DNA of 8,843 nucleotides from Candidatus Bathyarchaeota archaeon (GCA_030670615.1 DAOVBJ010000027.1:1-8843), one strand, 5' to 3'. Shown: positions 1 through 6,150, counted from the first letter of the stretch. The notes: generated by a model not told the origin, from the sequence alone. Made by a program: numbers and translations.

Positions 1-944
1 AGCGTGATGAGGATGGAGGCGCATCCAAAGACGCGGGACACATAGGCGGTCTTTTTCCGCCCAAATCGTTCAGCGAGGCGACCGGCGACCATGGAGAAAC
101 AGACAGTGACCGCTGTCGAGACGGTCCCCCTCCAACCCAAGATGAACTCGTCGGCGCCCTTCACATCCACCATGTACAGGCCATTGAACGGCATCCGGAT
201 ATGAGAGAACAAGGTTTGAGCGCTTTGTCGGAGAAGAAGCAGCTTCAGCCCCGGTACCTCGTGCAGCACACTGAAGAAGTGACTCAAGACGCTCGTTTCA
301 CGTCTTACGCGAGTAAAGTTAACCTCATGCAGCTGGGTCACGAGGAGTCCGAAGATGAGCAAGCCTACAGCAAACTGAACGAAGAAGAGAGGACGTATGC
401 TGTCTGCGGAATCTAAGCCACCGAAATAATTGATGATGAGGGCACAAATCATAGGGCCAAAGATGCCAGCCAGAGACACTATCGTCCGATGGAACGATAG
501 TCCTTTAAGCCGATCCTCATTCCGAAGAGAACCAATAAAAAGGATCTGCGACGCCGGGCCCATGACCCGCTGGGTGATGCTTTGCCACACGTTGATTAGA
601 ATGCAGATGGGCCAAGTTGTCGCGAGGAAACGCATCAACGCAGTAGGCAGCGACAACGCCCTACCTGCGACGTACAGCCGTTTCATCTTTTTGGTGCGGT
701 CCGTCAACCAGCCGGAGGGAAGGGCGAGAAGCGCAACCACCGCGTGATTCACGCTGGTAATCAACCCCAGCTCAATCGTCGACGCCCCCAACCGGTCGAT
801 GAAGATGTTCCAGTACTGGCCGCCGCCAACACCCTCACCACCGCCTTGACCGATCAGTCTACCCAGAACATCCCGTGCCAGAACCACCTTGAAGTTCCTG
901 GATTGCCTCTGCCAGAAACCTTTGAGATCACTGATCACTTTCAA
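1..944 (-). CDS. MFS transporter, N-terminal 314 residues (C-terminus beyond the left edge)
   Basis: Open minus-strand frame with no stop to the window edge; 314 residues visible of a family usually near 400-450, so probably about TM1-TM9. The Major Facilitator motif A (loop 2-3) is seen at residues 78-86 as GWLTDRTKK, and its second-half copy (loop 8-9) at 288-297 as GRLAERFGRK. Hydrophobic segments lie near 60-78, 88-108, 111-127, 154-175, 186-204 and 272-288. The first segment (about 20-50) is unusually glycine-rich. Substrate cannot be told; drug or metabolite proton-coupled export is the usual family role, in the cytoplasmic membrane. I chose the TTG at 944 because GGTG (953-956 on the complement) lies 8 nt upstream and a TATA-like box (988-995) fits a short leader; GTG at 938 is the alternative. 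Downstream of the U32 gene on the same strand, but with its own likely promoter. Confidence 0.88.
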   Translation of the reverse strand, partial: MKVISDLKGFWQRQSRNFKVVLARDVLGRLIGQGGGEGVGGGQYWNIFIDRLGASTIELGLITSVNHAVVALLALPSGWLTDRTKKMKRLYVAGRALSLPTALMRFLATTWPICILINVWQSITQRVMGPASQILFIGSLRNEDRLKGLSFHRTIVSLAGIFGPMICALIINYFGGLDSADSIRPLFFVQFAVGLLIFGLLVTQLHEVNFTRVRRETSVLSHFFSVLHEVPGLKLLLLRQSAQTLFSHIRMPFNGLYMVDVKGADEFILGWRGTVSTAVTVCFSMVAGRLAERFGRKKTAYVSRVFGCASILIT

Positions 945-952
945 TAAAAAAA

Positions 953-956
953 CACC
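953..956 (-). promoter_or_regulatory. Candidate ribosome binding site GGTG for the MFS gene
   Basis: GGTG on the minus strand ends 8 nt before the TTG at 944, matching the archaeal anti-Shine-Dalgarno. The spacer is almost entirely a seven-T run (946-952). This favours TTG 944 over GTG 938 as the start. Confidence 0.4.
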
Positions 957-986
957 GTGTGAAGGATTGTAAATGATTGTGAGCGT

Positions 987-996
987 AGTATATACT
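987..996 (-). promoter_or_regulatory. TATA-like box upstream of the MFS gene (palindromic GTATATAC)
   Basis: GTATATAC at 988-995 is a perfect palindrome, so it reads as a TATA box on either strand. On the minus strand it predicts a start of transcription near 966, leaving a leader of about 20 nt before the TTG at 944 that would include the GGTG site. On the plus strand it lies about 25 nt before an ATG at 1017, see findings. Confidence 0.45.
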
Positions 997-998
997 TA

Positions 999-1244
999 GC
1001 TACCTACGAGTTTGCGATGTGGAATATTAGTGTTTCTTCCAAGGAATACCAGCCGTCAGTCAATAGGAGGAAGAGGTCGTCGAAAATCGATGGCTTCGAA
1101 AGCAAAGGACGCGGACACTCTTGTCATAATAAAGATACAGTCGCTACTAAGACGATGTGTTCAGATCAGAGGAAAAGCCTGAATCCGTTACCTACTGTTG
1201 GAAAGAAGCGCATATCGTTTATGTATTGGGGGTTCAAAGAGGAA
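999..1244. other. Intergenic stretch between the U32 and MFS genes; no supported gene
   Basis: Together with the promoter region (945-998) this makes a 300-base gap between two minus-strand genes. The minus strand has only very short frames here. The plus strand has an open frame from 1017 that runs 204 nt into the 3' end of the U32 gene; its lysine- and serine-rich composition resembles no family I recognise. No clear hairpin terminator for the U32 gene was found; the nearest T-run on its strand is at 946-952, inside the MFS leader. Confidence 0.5.
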
Positions 1245-3170
1245 TTAGATGACACCTCTCAGGTAATGTCTGGCTGTTATCGAGTTACATCTTTTTTTTA
1301 TGACGGTTTTTTGACGAAGATCTCGCTGGTAAAACGCTTTAGCCACAAGTTCAGAGAGCGCAGGATCCCTTCTTCGGAGATCAATTCCAAAGGAGTTGAT
1401 GCCCATTTTCTCCAGATCGTCGAGATAATCCAACAAGAAGAGGTCTGATGAATTAAGGATGTGAACGAAGCCAAATCGGTCTCGATAAACTGGGAATCGT
1501 TTTCGTTTCCGATCGATGAGGATGCCTTCGCCCAACAAAGGGTCTCGGGAGACCATTAACTCGATCCTCCCGAACACCATTACCTCTATTCGTCCAGCGT
1601 AATGGCGTGCGATCTCCTCAATATCGTCCTTTGAGAGCTCGACAGACAGCGTATACTGGAACAGGCTTGGAATCGTAAGGCTGTTAAAAAAATTCATGGC
1701 GTAATGTCCATAGAGTTTTCGACTCGAGTAGGCCTCAAATTGGTCTACGGAGCAGACCATCAAGCTCTCCACATCCGTTGGGGACATGTCGAAGGAGAAC
1801 CGCGGGAGGATCAACACGCACTCTATTCCCGCCTGCTCACACATGGCGTACGCGTCTGGAAACCGGCTATTCCAGTCAAAATAGACCCTGTCCGCGTACG
1901 GGATCACGGCTTCCAGCGATTTGAGAGAGGACACGTAGAAGGATAAATCGCCCCTCGCCCCGTCTCGACGGATAGATGGGAAGGAGAATCGTCGTACCTT
2001 TGTTTTCCCGGAAGCGGGAGGCAAGGTCATCCCAGTAATCCGTTTTTGAATCGAATCGAAGTCGCGATCTTTCGTCTTGTATACCTGATATTCCCCTTTA
2101 GGAATCTTGAAGGGGGGACGTAAGATCTTAAACCCCTGTTCCCACTCAACCTTTTGGATTCCAAAGCCTCCGACCTTCTCATCTTGCCGGTATAACGTTA
2201 TCCCGTCATTTGATCTGAGAGAATCTGCCTTGATCGCCATGGTCTTTCCGTCGAAATCAATGGTTCCAAGCAGTCGTCCACGCGAGCCAGCGTAGGCTCT
2301 ATGCATGACGTCGTCGTCAGCGAGGTAGCCTCTGCTGAAGCCGCGATTGAATACAACCTCCAGCAGCTCCTTTTCGCGTGGAGTAATAAGAGGCGATCTA
2401 TCGTCTTCGGCTCGTCGGATCGCATTGGAGTAAATCTTTGAAGTGAGGTAAACGTAGAGGGGGCTTCGCATCCGCCCCTCAATTTTTAACCCGTTAACAC
2501 CTAGCCGAAGAAGGTCGGGGATTGCCTCGATTCCGAAAAGATCGGCTGTGCTTAGCAAGTAACCCTTATCCCTTCCAAGGGTGTATCGCTTTCTGCAGGG
2601 TTGGGCGCAGAGTCCCCGGTTTCCACTTCGTCCGCCCACGGCGCTGGAAAAAAGGCATTGACCAGAAAACGAGTAGCAGAGGGCTCCATGGATAAAGACT
2701 TCAAGCTCCAGACTGGTGTCCTCCCTGATTTTTTTAAGCTCCTTAAGACGAAGCTCGCGGGCCAAGATCACCCTTCTAATACCGTTCTTCTCCGCCCAGA
2801 CAACGCCTTCAGGGGAATGGATGTTCATCTGAGTAGACGCGTGAACCGAAAGAGAAAAAGTGTCCTGAATCAATTGTAGTAAACCCCGATCCTGAAGGAT
2901 CACGGCATCGACGGCAATTGATTCCAGATAACCCAGATACGAAAAGACCGATGGAACCTCCTCTTCCTTTATCAGCGTGTTTACGGTAACGTAGACCTTG
3001 ACTCCCCGTTTATGCGCTGCTCTCACTGCCGTATTGAGTTCTTGATCTGTGAAGTTCGCGGCTTGACGCCTGGCCCCAAATGATTTGCCGCCAATATAGA
3101 TGGCGTCTGCTCCCCCAATAAGTGCAGCCTTAAATGCCGCCATAGATCCTGCAGGAGCCAGTAATTCCAT
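1245..3170 (-). CDS. Peptidase U32 family protein (RlhA/TrhP/UbiU-like), long two-part form
   Basis: 641 residues. The N-terminal TIM-barrel-like part opens with MELLAPAGS and carries GADAIYIGGKSFGAR (20-34), both typical of U32. The family signature E-x-F-x2-G-A-x-C-x4-G-x-C-x-x-S is at 157-175 (C165, C172), followed by C188 and C192 and by GLKIEGRMRSP near 227-236. In characterised relatives (E. coli RlhA, TrhP, UbiU/UbiV) such cysteines bind a 4Fe-4S cluster and the proteins hydroxylate 23S rRNA, tRNA U34 or ubiquinone precursors using prephenate as oxygen source; true protease activity is doubtful. Residues about 405-610 look like a second, cysteine-poorer domain, as in the long YdcP-type members. 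The ATG at 3170 lies about 27 nt from a strong TATA box, so translation is probably leaderless. A stand-alone gene; substrate unknown. Confidence 0.9.
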   Translation of the reverse strand: MELLAPAGSMAAFKAALIGGADAIYIGGKSFGARRQAANFTDQELNTAVRAAHKRGVKVYVTVNTLIKEEEVPSVFSYLGYLESIAVDAVILQDRGLLQLIQDTFSLSVHASTQMNIHSPEGVVWAEKNGIRRVILARELRLKELKKIREDTSLELEVFIHGALCYSFSGQCLFSSAVGGRSGNRGLCAQPCRKRYTLGRDKGYLLSTADLFGIEAIPDLLRLGVNGLKIEGRMRSPLYVYLTSKIYSNAIRRAEDDRSPLITPREKELLEVVFNRGFSRGYLADDDVMHRAYAGSRGRLLGTIDFDGKTMAIKADSLRSNDGITLYRQDEKVGGFGIQKVEWEQGFKILRPPFKIPKGEYQVYKTKDRDFDSIQKRITGMTLPPASGKTKVRRFSFPSIRRDGARGDLSFYVSSLKSLEAVIPYADRVYFDWNSRFPDAYAMCEQAGIECVLILPRFSFDMSPTDVESLMVCSVDQFEAYSSRKLYGHYAMNFFNSLTIPSLFQYTLSVELSKDDIEEIARHYAGRIEVMVFGRIELMVSRDPLLGEGILIDRKRKRFPVYRDRFGFVHILNSSDLFLLDYLDDLEKMGINSFGIDLRRRDPALSELVAKAFYQRDLRQKTVIKKRCNSITARHYLRGVI

Positions 3171-3189
3171 GATCTAACAATCCTTCAGA

Positions 3190-3208
3190 CCACATATATA
3201 AGATGTGG
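3190..3208. repeat. Inverted repeat over the U32 promoter (possible operator)
   Basis: CCACAT (3190-3195) and its exact reverse complement ATGTGG (3203-3208) are separated by 7 bp that contain most of the TATA element. A dyad centred on a TATA box is a usual place for an archaeal repressor site. A 6-bp arm can arise by chance, so this is only a candidate. Confidence 0.4.
3193..3202 (-). promoter_or_regulatory. TATA box of the U32 gene
   Basis: CTTATATATG on the minus strand, with TATATA at 3195-3200. Its centre is about 27 nt before the ATG at 3170, so transcription should begin at or a base or two before the start codon. No well-spaced Shine-Dalgarno is present, in keeping with a leaderless mRNA. 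Confidence 0.65.
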
Positions 3209-3223
3209 AAATAAGCATAAGTG

Positions 3224-3286
3224 CTAGATTTACGCAATAAACTAGATGTAAACTAGCTAGCTAGTGAACTGAAGTCTCACTAGTTT
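3224..3286. repeat. CTAG-dense palindromic cluster
   Basis: Six CTAG tetramers occur in about 60 bp (3224, 3242, 3253, 3257, 3261, 3280). ACTAGCTAGCTAGT at 3252-3265 is a perfect 14-bp palindrome, flanked by AAACTAG (3239-3245) and its complement CTAGTTT (3280-3286). AGCTAGCT inside it recurs at 3597-3604 and 4062-4069. It lies between the small membrane-protein gene and the U32 gene. It could be a regulator site or a folded 3' end; nothing in the sequence decides. Confidence 0.5.
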
Positions 3287-3292
3287 AAAAAA
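3287..3292 (-). terminator. Oligo-T terminator candidate after the small membrane-protein gene
   Basis: Six consecutive T on the minus strand, about 20 nt past the stop codon ending at 3313, preceded by a short C-rich run. Archaeal intrinsic termination needs little more than a T-run; no stable hairpin is needed or seen just before it. Confidence 0.35.
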
Positions 3293-3312
3293 CGGGAAGC
3301 TCAACTTAACGT

Positions 3313-3516
3313 TTAATGTCTAAGTCTGTAGAAGACCGTGTGCCATTTCTTATAGAGTAGAAAGCCAAGAGGAAGCAACAAAAGCAGTATAAGAAGCCAG
3401 TTATGTGATAGCAAGAGGGAAAGCTTATCTATCGAAATTACTTCTCCTCCAACAGATACTCTTCCACTTTCAGTTGGCCCGGATTTAATCGTCAATGCAT
3501 CCACATGTTTTTTCAT
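3313..3516 (-). CDS. Small single-pass membrane protein, 67 residues, unknown function
   Basis: Starting at the ATG at 3516 it has 67 residues: a polar N-terminal part (1-37), a strongly hydrophobic helix at about 39-55 (WLLILLLLLPLGFLLY), then a short basic tail (KKWHTVFYRLRH). The charge pattern suggests the tail is cytoplasmic and the N-terminus outside. An upstream in-frame ATG at 3555 would give 80 residues, but it overlaps the TATA box; GAGGTGA at 3524-3530 is 7 nt before the ATG at 3516, which decides the start. The small size makes homology weak, and I recognise no family. The matched TATA box, ribosome site and downstream T-run make this a real single-gene transcript rather than a chance frame. 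Confidence 0.65.
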   Translation of the reverse strand: MKKHVDALTIKSGPTESGRVSVGGEVISIDKLSLLLSHNWLLILLLLLPLGFLLYKKWHTVFYRLRH

Positions 3517-3523
3517 TAGCATG

Positions 3524-3530
3524 TCACCTC
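3524..3530 (-). promoter_or_regulatory. Shine-Dalgarno GAGGTGA fixing the start of the small membrane protein
   Basis: GAGGTGA on the minus strand is the best anti-16S match in the window. Spacing is 7 nt to the ATG at 3516 but only 1 nt to the ATG at 3522, so it supports 3516. Confidence 0.6.
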
Positions 3531-3553
3531 TATGCCAGAAACTAAAACGAGTC

Positions 3554-3567
3554 ATAATATATAAAAA
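3554..3567 (-). promoter_or_regulatory. TATA box of the small membrane-protein gene
   Basis: TTTTTATATATTAT on the minus strand. It predicts transcription starting near 3535, giving a leader of about 20 nt that contains the GAGGTGA site. It touches the upstream ATG at 3555, which argues against that longer start. Confidence 0.6.
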
Positions 3568-3584
3568 TAGAGGGTGCTGTTAGA

Positions 3585-3604
3585 GAACTAGTTCACAGCT
3601 AGCT
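3585..3604. repeat. Paired palindromes GAACTAGTTC and AGCTAGCT
   Basis: A perfect 10-bp palindrome (3585-3594) and an 8-bp palindrome (3597-3604) lie just upstream of the TATA box of the small membrane-protein gene. They share the CTAG core with the cluster at 3224-3286, so the small gene is flanked on both sides by like motifs. Confidence 0.4.
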
Positions 3605-3752
3605 TCATCGCACGTTAAAGATAGCCGAAGAGTAAGGCGTATCTATAATTTTTCCTTGGATTACAATTCTCCTCGAATAAACAGGTGCGGGTGGCGACTT
3701 TCAGATCTGTCCTCTTCGAAAGGGTTTCGCCCCCTGGAACTCAACTACACGT
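3605..3752. other. Gene-poor stretch, nothing recognised
   Basis: No frame with a plausible start on either strand. A plus-strand frame is open from about 3686 to 3955 but has no start codon near its beginning, and its third codon positions are AT-rich, unlike the genes here. No tRNA cloverleaf could be folded from the GGG/CCC-containing part near 3720-3735. Confidence 0.4.
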
Positions 3753-4010
3753 TTAGAGTTCTTTACTGAAGACGCCTTTGGGGAGATAGATAGAGCTCTT
3801 CATCCTCTTACATGTCTTATTCAGGGTCTTGCACACGATGGATATAGACATAAGAAAATCGGTTACGATAGAGAACTTATGCTCAAGCCCAAACACCTCA
3901 AGCGTCTTAAAGGGCTATACATCATACTTATGACCCGCGTCAGTCGACGCCTCTAACTCTTCGATGTAAAATCTTTCAAGTCGAACTGGATCTGTATGTT
4001 TGATGGTAAA
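3753..4010 (-). pseudogene. Probable gene relic with an internal amber stop
   Basis: On the minus strand one frame runs 33 codons from just after a TAA (4011-4013), meets a TAG at 3915-3917, and continues 53 codons in the same frame to a TAA at 3753-3755. The reading has a normal protein composition, with a hydrophobic part (FSIVTDFLMSISIVCKTL) and a basic tail ending SSIYLPKGVFSKEL. Third positions in the distal part are about 60% G or C by my count, closer to the neighbouring genes than the antisense reading is. There is no start codon at the head. I do not recognise the family. It reads as the decayed C-terminal end of a gene lying between the zinc-peptidase gene and the small membrane-protein gene; TAG decoding as pyrrolysine is possible in principle but has no support here. 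Confidence 0.3.
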
Positions 4011-4061
4011 TTATGATGAGGTTGATTCGAGACAGTAATTGAATGGGTTACAGCTTCACGT

Positions 4062-4069
4062 AGCTAGCT
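4062..4069. repeat. Third copy of AGCTAGCT
   Basis: The same 8-bp palindrome as at 3255-3262 and 3597-3604, here just past the stop codon of the zinc-peptidase-like gene. Confidence 0.35.
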
Positions 4070-4087
4070 TGTTGGTCTCCTATGACG

Positions 4088-4591
4088 TCAACGGACGGAC
4101 ACGTCTATCTTAACGTTGAGGGCTTGAGCTAAGCACGTTAAATCCTCGTCGCTCATCCACTCCGTCTGGAGGTATTCAAGGATTCGGTCATCACAGAAGC
4201 CCAGGTTCCGTGCTTCCTCCACGGTATAGCGGTAGGCTTCCACCTCGGTTGGGCGTTCAACGTAACTGTAATGCTGGTCGAAGAGCTCCTTTCCCTCCAA
4301 GAACTGCTTCACATGGACCAGCTCGTGAATGATGTCCAGATAGATGTCGAGTATGTCCCCATTATTCAGGTACTGTGCGCTGATGATGATGTGGCCGTCG
4401 TTGTTGCTGACGCCCATATACCCCCGACGCCCACTGAACTCAACCCGAAGGTTACGGAGCACCTCCTCGGTTTGTTCGCCAAAGAGTCTTCGGACAATCT
4501 CGACCTGCTCAAAGTCTTGGAAGTACTCGATGAATCGGTGAGTTGACGCGTGGGCGTTTCGGGAGATCTTCACTCCCAAGAAGGAGTCCAT
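4088..4591 (-). CDS. Small HExxH zinc-metallopeptidase-like protein
   Basis: 167 residues from the ATG at 4591. The zinc motif HELVH is at 89-93 (H89, E90, H93), preceded by a hydrophobic helix (ILDIYLDII) as in gluzincin-type minigluzincins. It is followed 20-25 residues later by PTEVEAYRYTVEEA (115-128), where E118 (or E116) would be the third zinc ligand, the arrangement seen in IrrE/SprT-like and related small peptidases. No signal peptide or membrane helix, so cytoplasmic. The N-terminal part (1-50) carries no motif I know. The start could also be TTG at 4630 (180 residues); I prefer ATG 4591 because GGAG lies 9 nt before it. It follows pdaD on the same strand after a gap of under 90 nt and may be cotranscribed with it. 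The exact family and substrate are unknown. Confidence 0.7.
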   Translation of the reverse strand: MDSFLGVKISRNAHASTHRFIEYFQDFEQVEIVRRLFGEQTEEVLRNLRVEFSGRRGYMGVSNNDGHIIISAQYLNNGDILDIYLDIIHELVHVKQFLEGKELFDQHYSYVERPTEVEAYRYTVEEARNLGFCDDRILEYLQTEWMSDEDLTCLAQALNVKIDVSVR

Positions 4592-4679
4592 GTGGGTTAA
4601 CTCCGTGCAGCCTCTGTCCAGATAGAACAAACAGTATTACAGATGCTCATTTCAAGTAATCAGCCTGCGAGAAACGTGC

Positions 4680-5147
4680 TTAAACGTCGGGAGAGAAGAC
4701 TAGAGCGGCGAGGACGCAGCCATAGTTGTCCATGGGAACCCTCAAAGTCTCATACGCGTAATGGATCTCGTTGAGATCGATCTCCCGAATCTTTGCCATC
4801 TCCTTAATCTTCCATTCAGCGATCTCTAACAAGGCATCCTTTTCCATGTAGCCGTGGGTCTCCGCGACTATCCCGCACTTCCCTTTCTTCTCCCAGCTCC
4901 AAGCGATGGCAGCACCGATATTCTGTCCTTCCATGCCATTCATCCTCGCGATCACCGCGTAGGTTATGGCTCCGACGGTAATATTAATCCGTGTTCTCTC
5001 GAGGCAGCCTTTAGGTAGAATCGATGTGACCTCAACGAGGTTACAATGGGCGATCCCAGCGTTTTTAAGCGCCTGATCAAAGGCGTTTAACTCGGATATA
5101 GGGCTGAACGCGTTTCCACTTGTGACAAAGAATTCCTTAGGCACCAT
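4680..5147 (-). CDS. pdaD: Pyruvoyl-dependent arginine decarboxylase
   Basis: 155 residues, the usual length for archaeal PvlArgDC. It decarboxylates arginine to agmatine, the precursor of putrescine and spermidine, and in archaea of the agmatidine modification of tRNA-Ile2. Family features seen: PKEFFVTSGNAFSPISELNAF at the N-terminus, AGIAHCNLVEV leading to the self-cleavage segment TSILPKG (41-47), the GAITYAVIARMNG strand region (59-71), IGAAIAWSW (77-85), and AETHGY (95-100) holding the conserved acidic residue. The proenzyme cleaves itself before the serine that becomes the pyruvoyl group, here S42. The residue before it is T41, where the characterised Methanocaldococcus enzyme has Ser-Ser. 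Its active form is an oligomer of alpha and beta chains in the cytoplasm. The ATG at 5147 sits about 26 nt from a TATA box, so the mRNA is probably leaderless. Confidence 0.93.
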   Translation of the reverse strand: MVPKEFFVTSGNAFSPISELNAFDQALKNAGIAHCNLVEVTSILPKGCLERTRINITVGAITYAVIARMNGMEGQNIGAAIAWSWEKKGKCGIVAETHGYMEKDALLEIAEWKIKEMAKIREIDLNEIHYAYETLRVPMDNYGCVLAALVFSPDV

Positions 5148-5169
5148 CTTTTCTCAGCTTTCGTATCAG

Positions 5170-5176
5170 ATATAAA
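5170..5176 (-). promoter_or_regulatory. TATA box of pdaD
   Basis: TTTATAT on the minus strand, centred about 26 nt before the ATG at 5147, placing the transcription start on or next to the start codon. It separates pdaD from the upstream acyltransferase gene as its own transcription unit. Confidence 0.55.
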
Positions 5177-5244
5177 CGCGGAATATTAATCTTTTCATAC
5201 TCACCCAAGCCTTCGACCGGTTAAGGATCAAGTACCTGTTGGGC

Positions 5245-6126
5245 TTAGCGTAACCGCGTATTCAGTTGATCGCTTAAAGCGTGGTCATAATCTTCCGATT
5301 TCTTCGAGGGAAGGGTCAGCGTTTGAACATGCAGGTTAAATTTTGGCTTGGCGAACCACTTCTCCTTAAAGCGTCTAACGCCGTCGCTGCCACAAGTTGG
5401 GCCTACATCCACCCATTTACAGCCCCTCTTCCGTGCAAACTTCAAGTTTTCGTACATCAGAAAGTCAGACACCAGTTGGCGATCCAGATATATGCCCAAG
5501 GGCACAACCATTATGTTGTTGTCGTCGACGAAGTCCACGACGTCAAAACCGACTAATTGGTCGTCTTGATAGGCTTCGATCATCAACCCATGATCATGTT
5601 CCCTAAAGAAACGATCTAAAGAGAGCAGTTCCTCATAATCCCACACGTCGAGGGCGTGACGAGCCATATGCCGCGAGAGAATATAGGTGTGTTGTGAAGT
5701 GAAGTCTCGAGTCCGTCGTGTGTGATACCCCAACGCCTCAACCTGCTTCAAACGATTACGGAGATTCTTGTACGCGTGTCCCTTCAAATTGAAGTCAAAT
5801 TGTTCGACATCGATGTGGAAATCCCAGTCAACATACCGCGTTCGCACCTGAGGCAGGCCGTGAAACGCCGTGGGTGACACAATGTTTAGCCTCGTAATGG
5901 GCAGGTTCATCAAGTCGCGCACGCATTGGAAGCCCTGGGCTCTACGGTCTTCCAAGCCAAACAAGACGACATCGGCTTCCCCAAAGGGGTTCAGGTACAC
6001 GGGAAAGTTGTTGTCGTAAAGAGCTGTTTGGTTCGAGACCATCGAGTAGAGGCAGAGAAGATGCTCACACATGTACCCTCTCCTCTGCAGGTCTTCTTTC
6101 TCACGCGTGTCTAGTATCCGAAGCAT
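5245..6126 (-). CDS. GNAT-fold acyltransferase of the DUF2156/FemAB-like group
   Basis: 293 residues. The segment LKGHAYKNLRNRLKQVEALGY (114-134, K120-N121-L-R123-N124) and the C-terminal GLMIEAYQDDQLVGFDVVDF (180-199) followed by GPTCGSDGVRRFKEKWFAKP (242-261) are the hallmark pattern of the DUF2156/LPG-synthase-C and FemAB/Acetyltransf_6 half of the acyl-CoA N-acyltransferase superfamily. Relatives move an aminoacyl or acyl group from aminoacyl-tRNA or acyl-CoA to an amine or hydroxyl. The N-terminal half (1-110) probably forms the paired, degenerate GNAT domain. No membrane helix is present, unlike bacterial MprF. The ATG at 6126 has a weak TATA element about 29 nt upstream. It lies between pdaD (same strand, 97 nt downstream, own promoter) and the divergent DHS-like gene. 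Acceptor and donor cannot be told; a polyamine or a modified protein is one possibility raised by context only. Confidence 0.72.
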   Translation of the reverse strand: MLRILDTREKEDLQRRGYMCEHLLCLYSMVSNQTALYDNNFPVYLNPFGEADVVLFGLEDRRAQGFQCVRDLMNLPITRLNIVSPTAFHGLPQVRTRYVDWDFHIDVEQFDFNLKGHAYKNLRNRLKQVEALGYHTRRTRDFTSQHTYILSRHMARHALDVWDYEELLSLDRFFREHDHGLMIEAYQDDQLVGFDVVDFVDDNNIMVVPLGIYLDRQLVSDFLMYENLKFARKRGCKWVDVGPTCGSDGVRRFKEKWFAKPKFNLHVQTLTLPSKKSEDYDHALSDQLNTRLR

Positions 6127-6150
6127 TCACAGAACCACATCAAGCAGATG

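Noticed and set aside
201..947. Three consecutive plus-strand open frames
   Set aside because: They lie antisense to the continuous MFS reading, which carries both motif A copies and membrane segments; the plus frames have no recognisable domains.
1704..2879. Several open frames of 60-95 codons on both strands inside the U32 gene
   Set aside because: The 641-codon frame with the U32 signature explains this stretch.
3680..3760. Possible tRNA because of GGG...TTCGAAA...CCC pieces
   Set aside because: No acceptor stem or D arm could be paired around them.
3686..3955. Plus-strand open stretch of about 90 codons
   Set aside because: No start codon near its head, AT-rich third positions unlike the neighbours, and the opposite strand reads more like protein.
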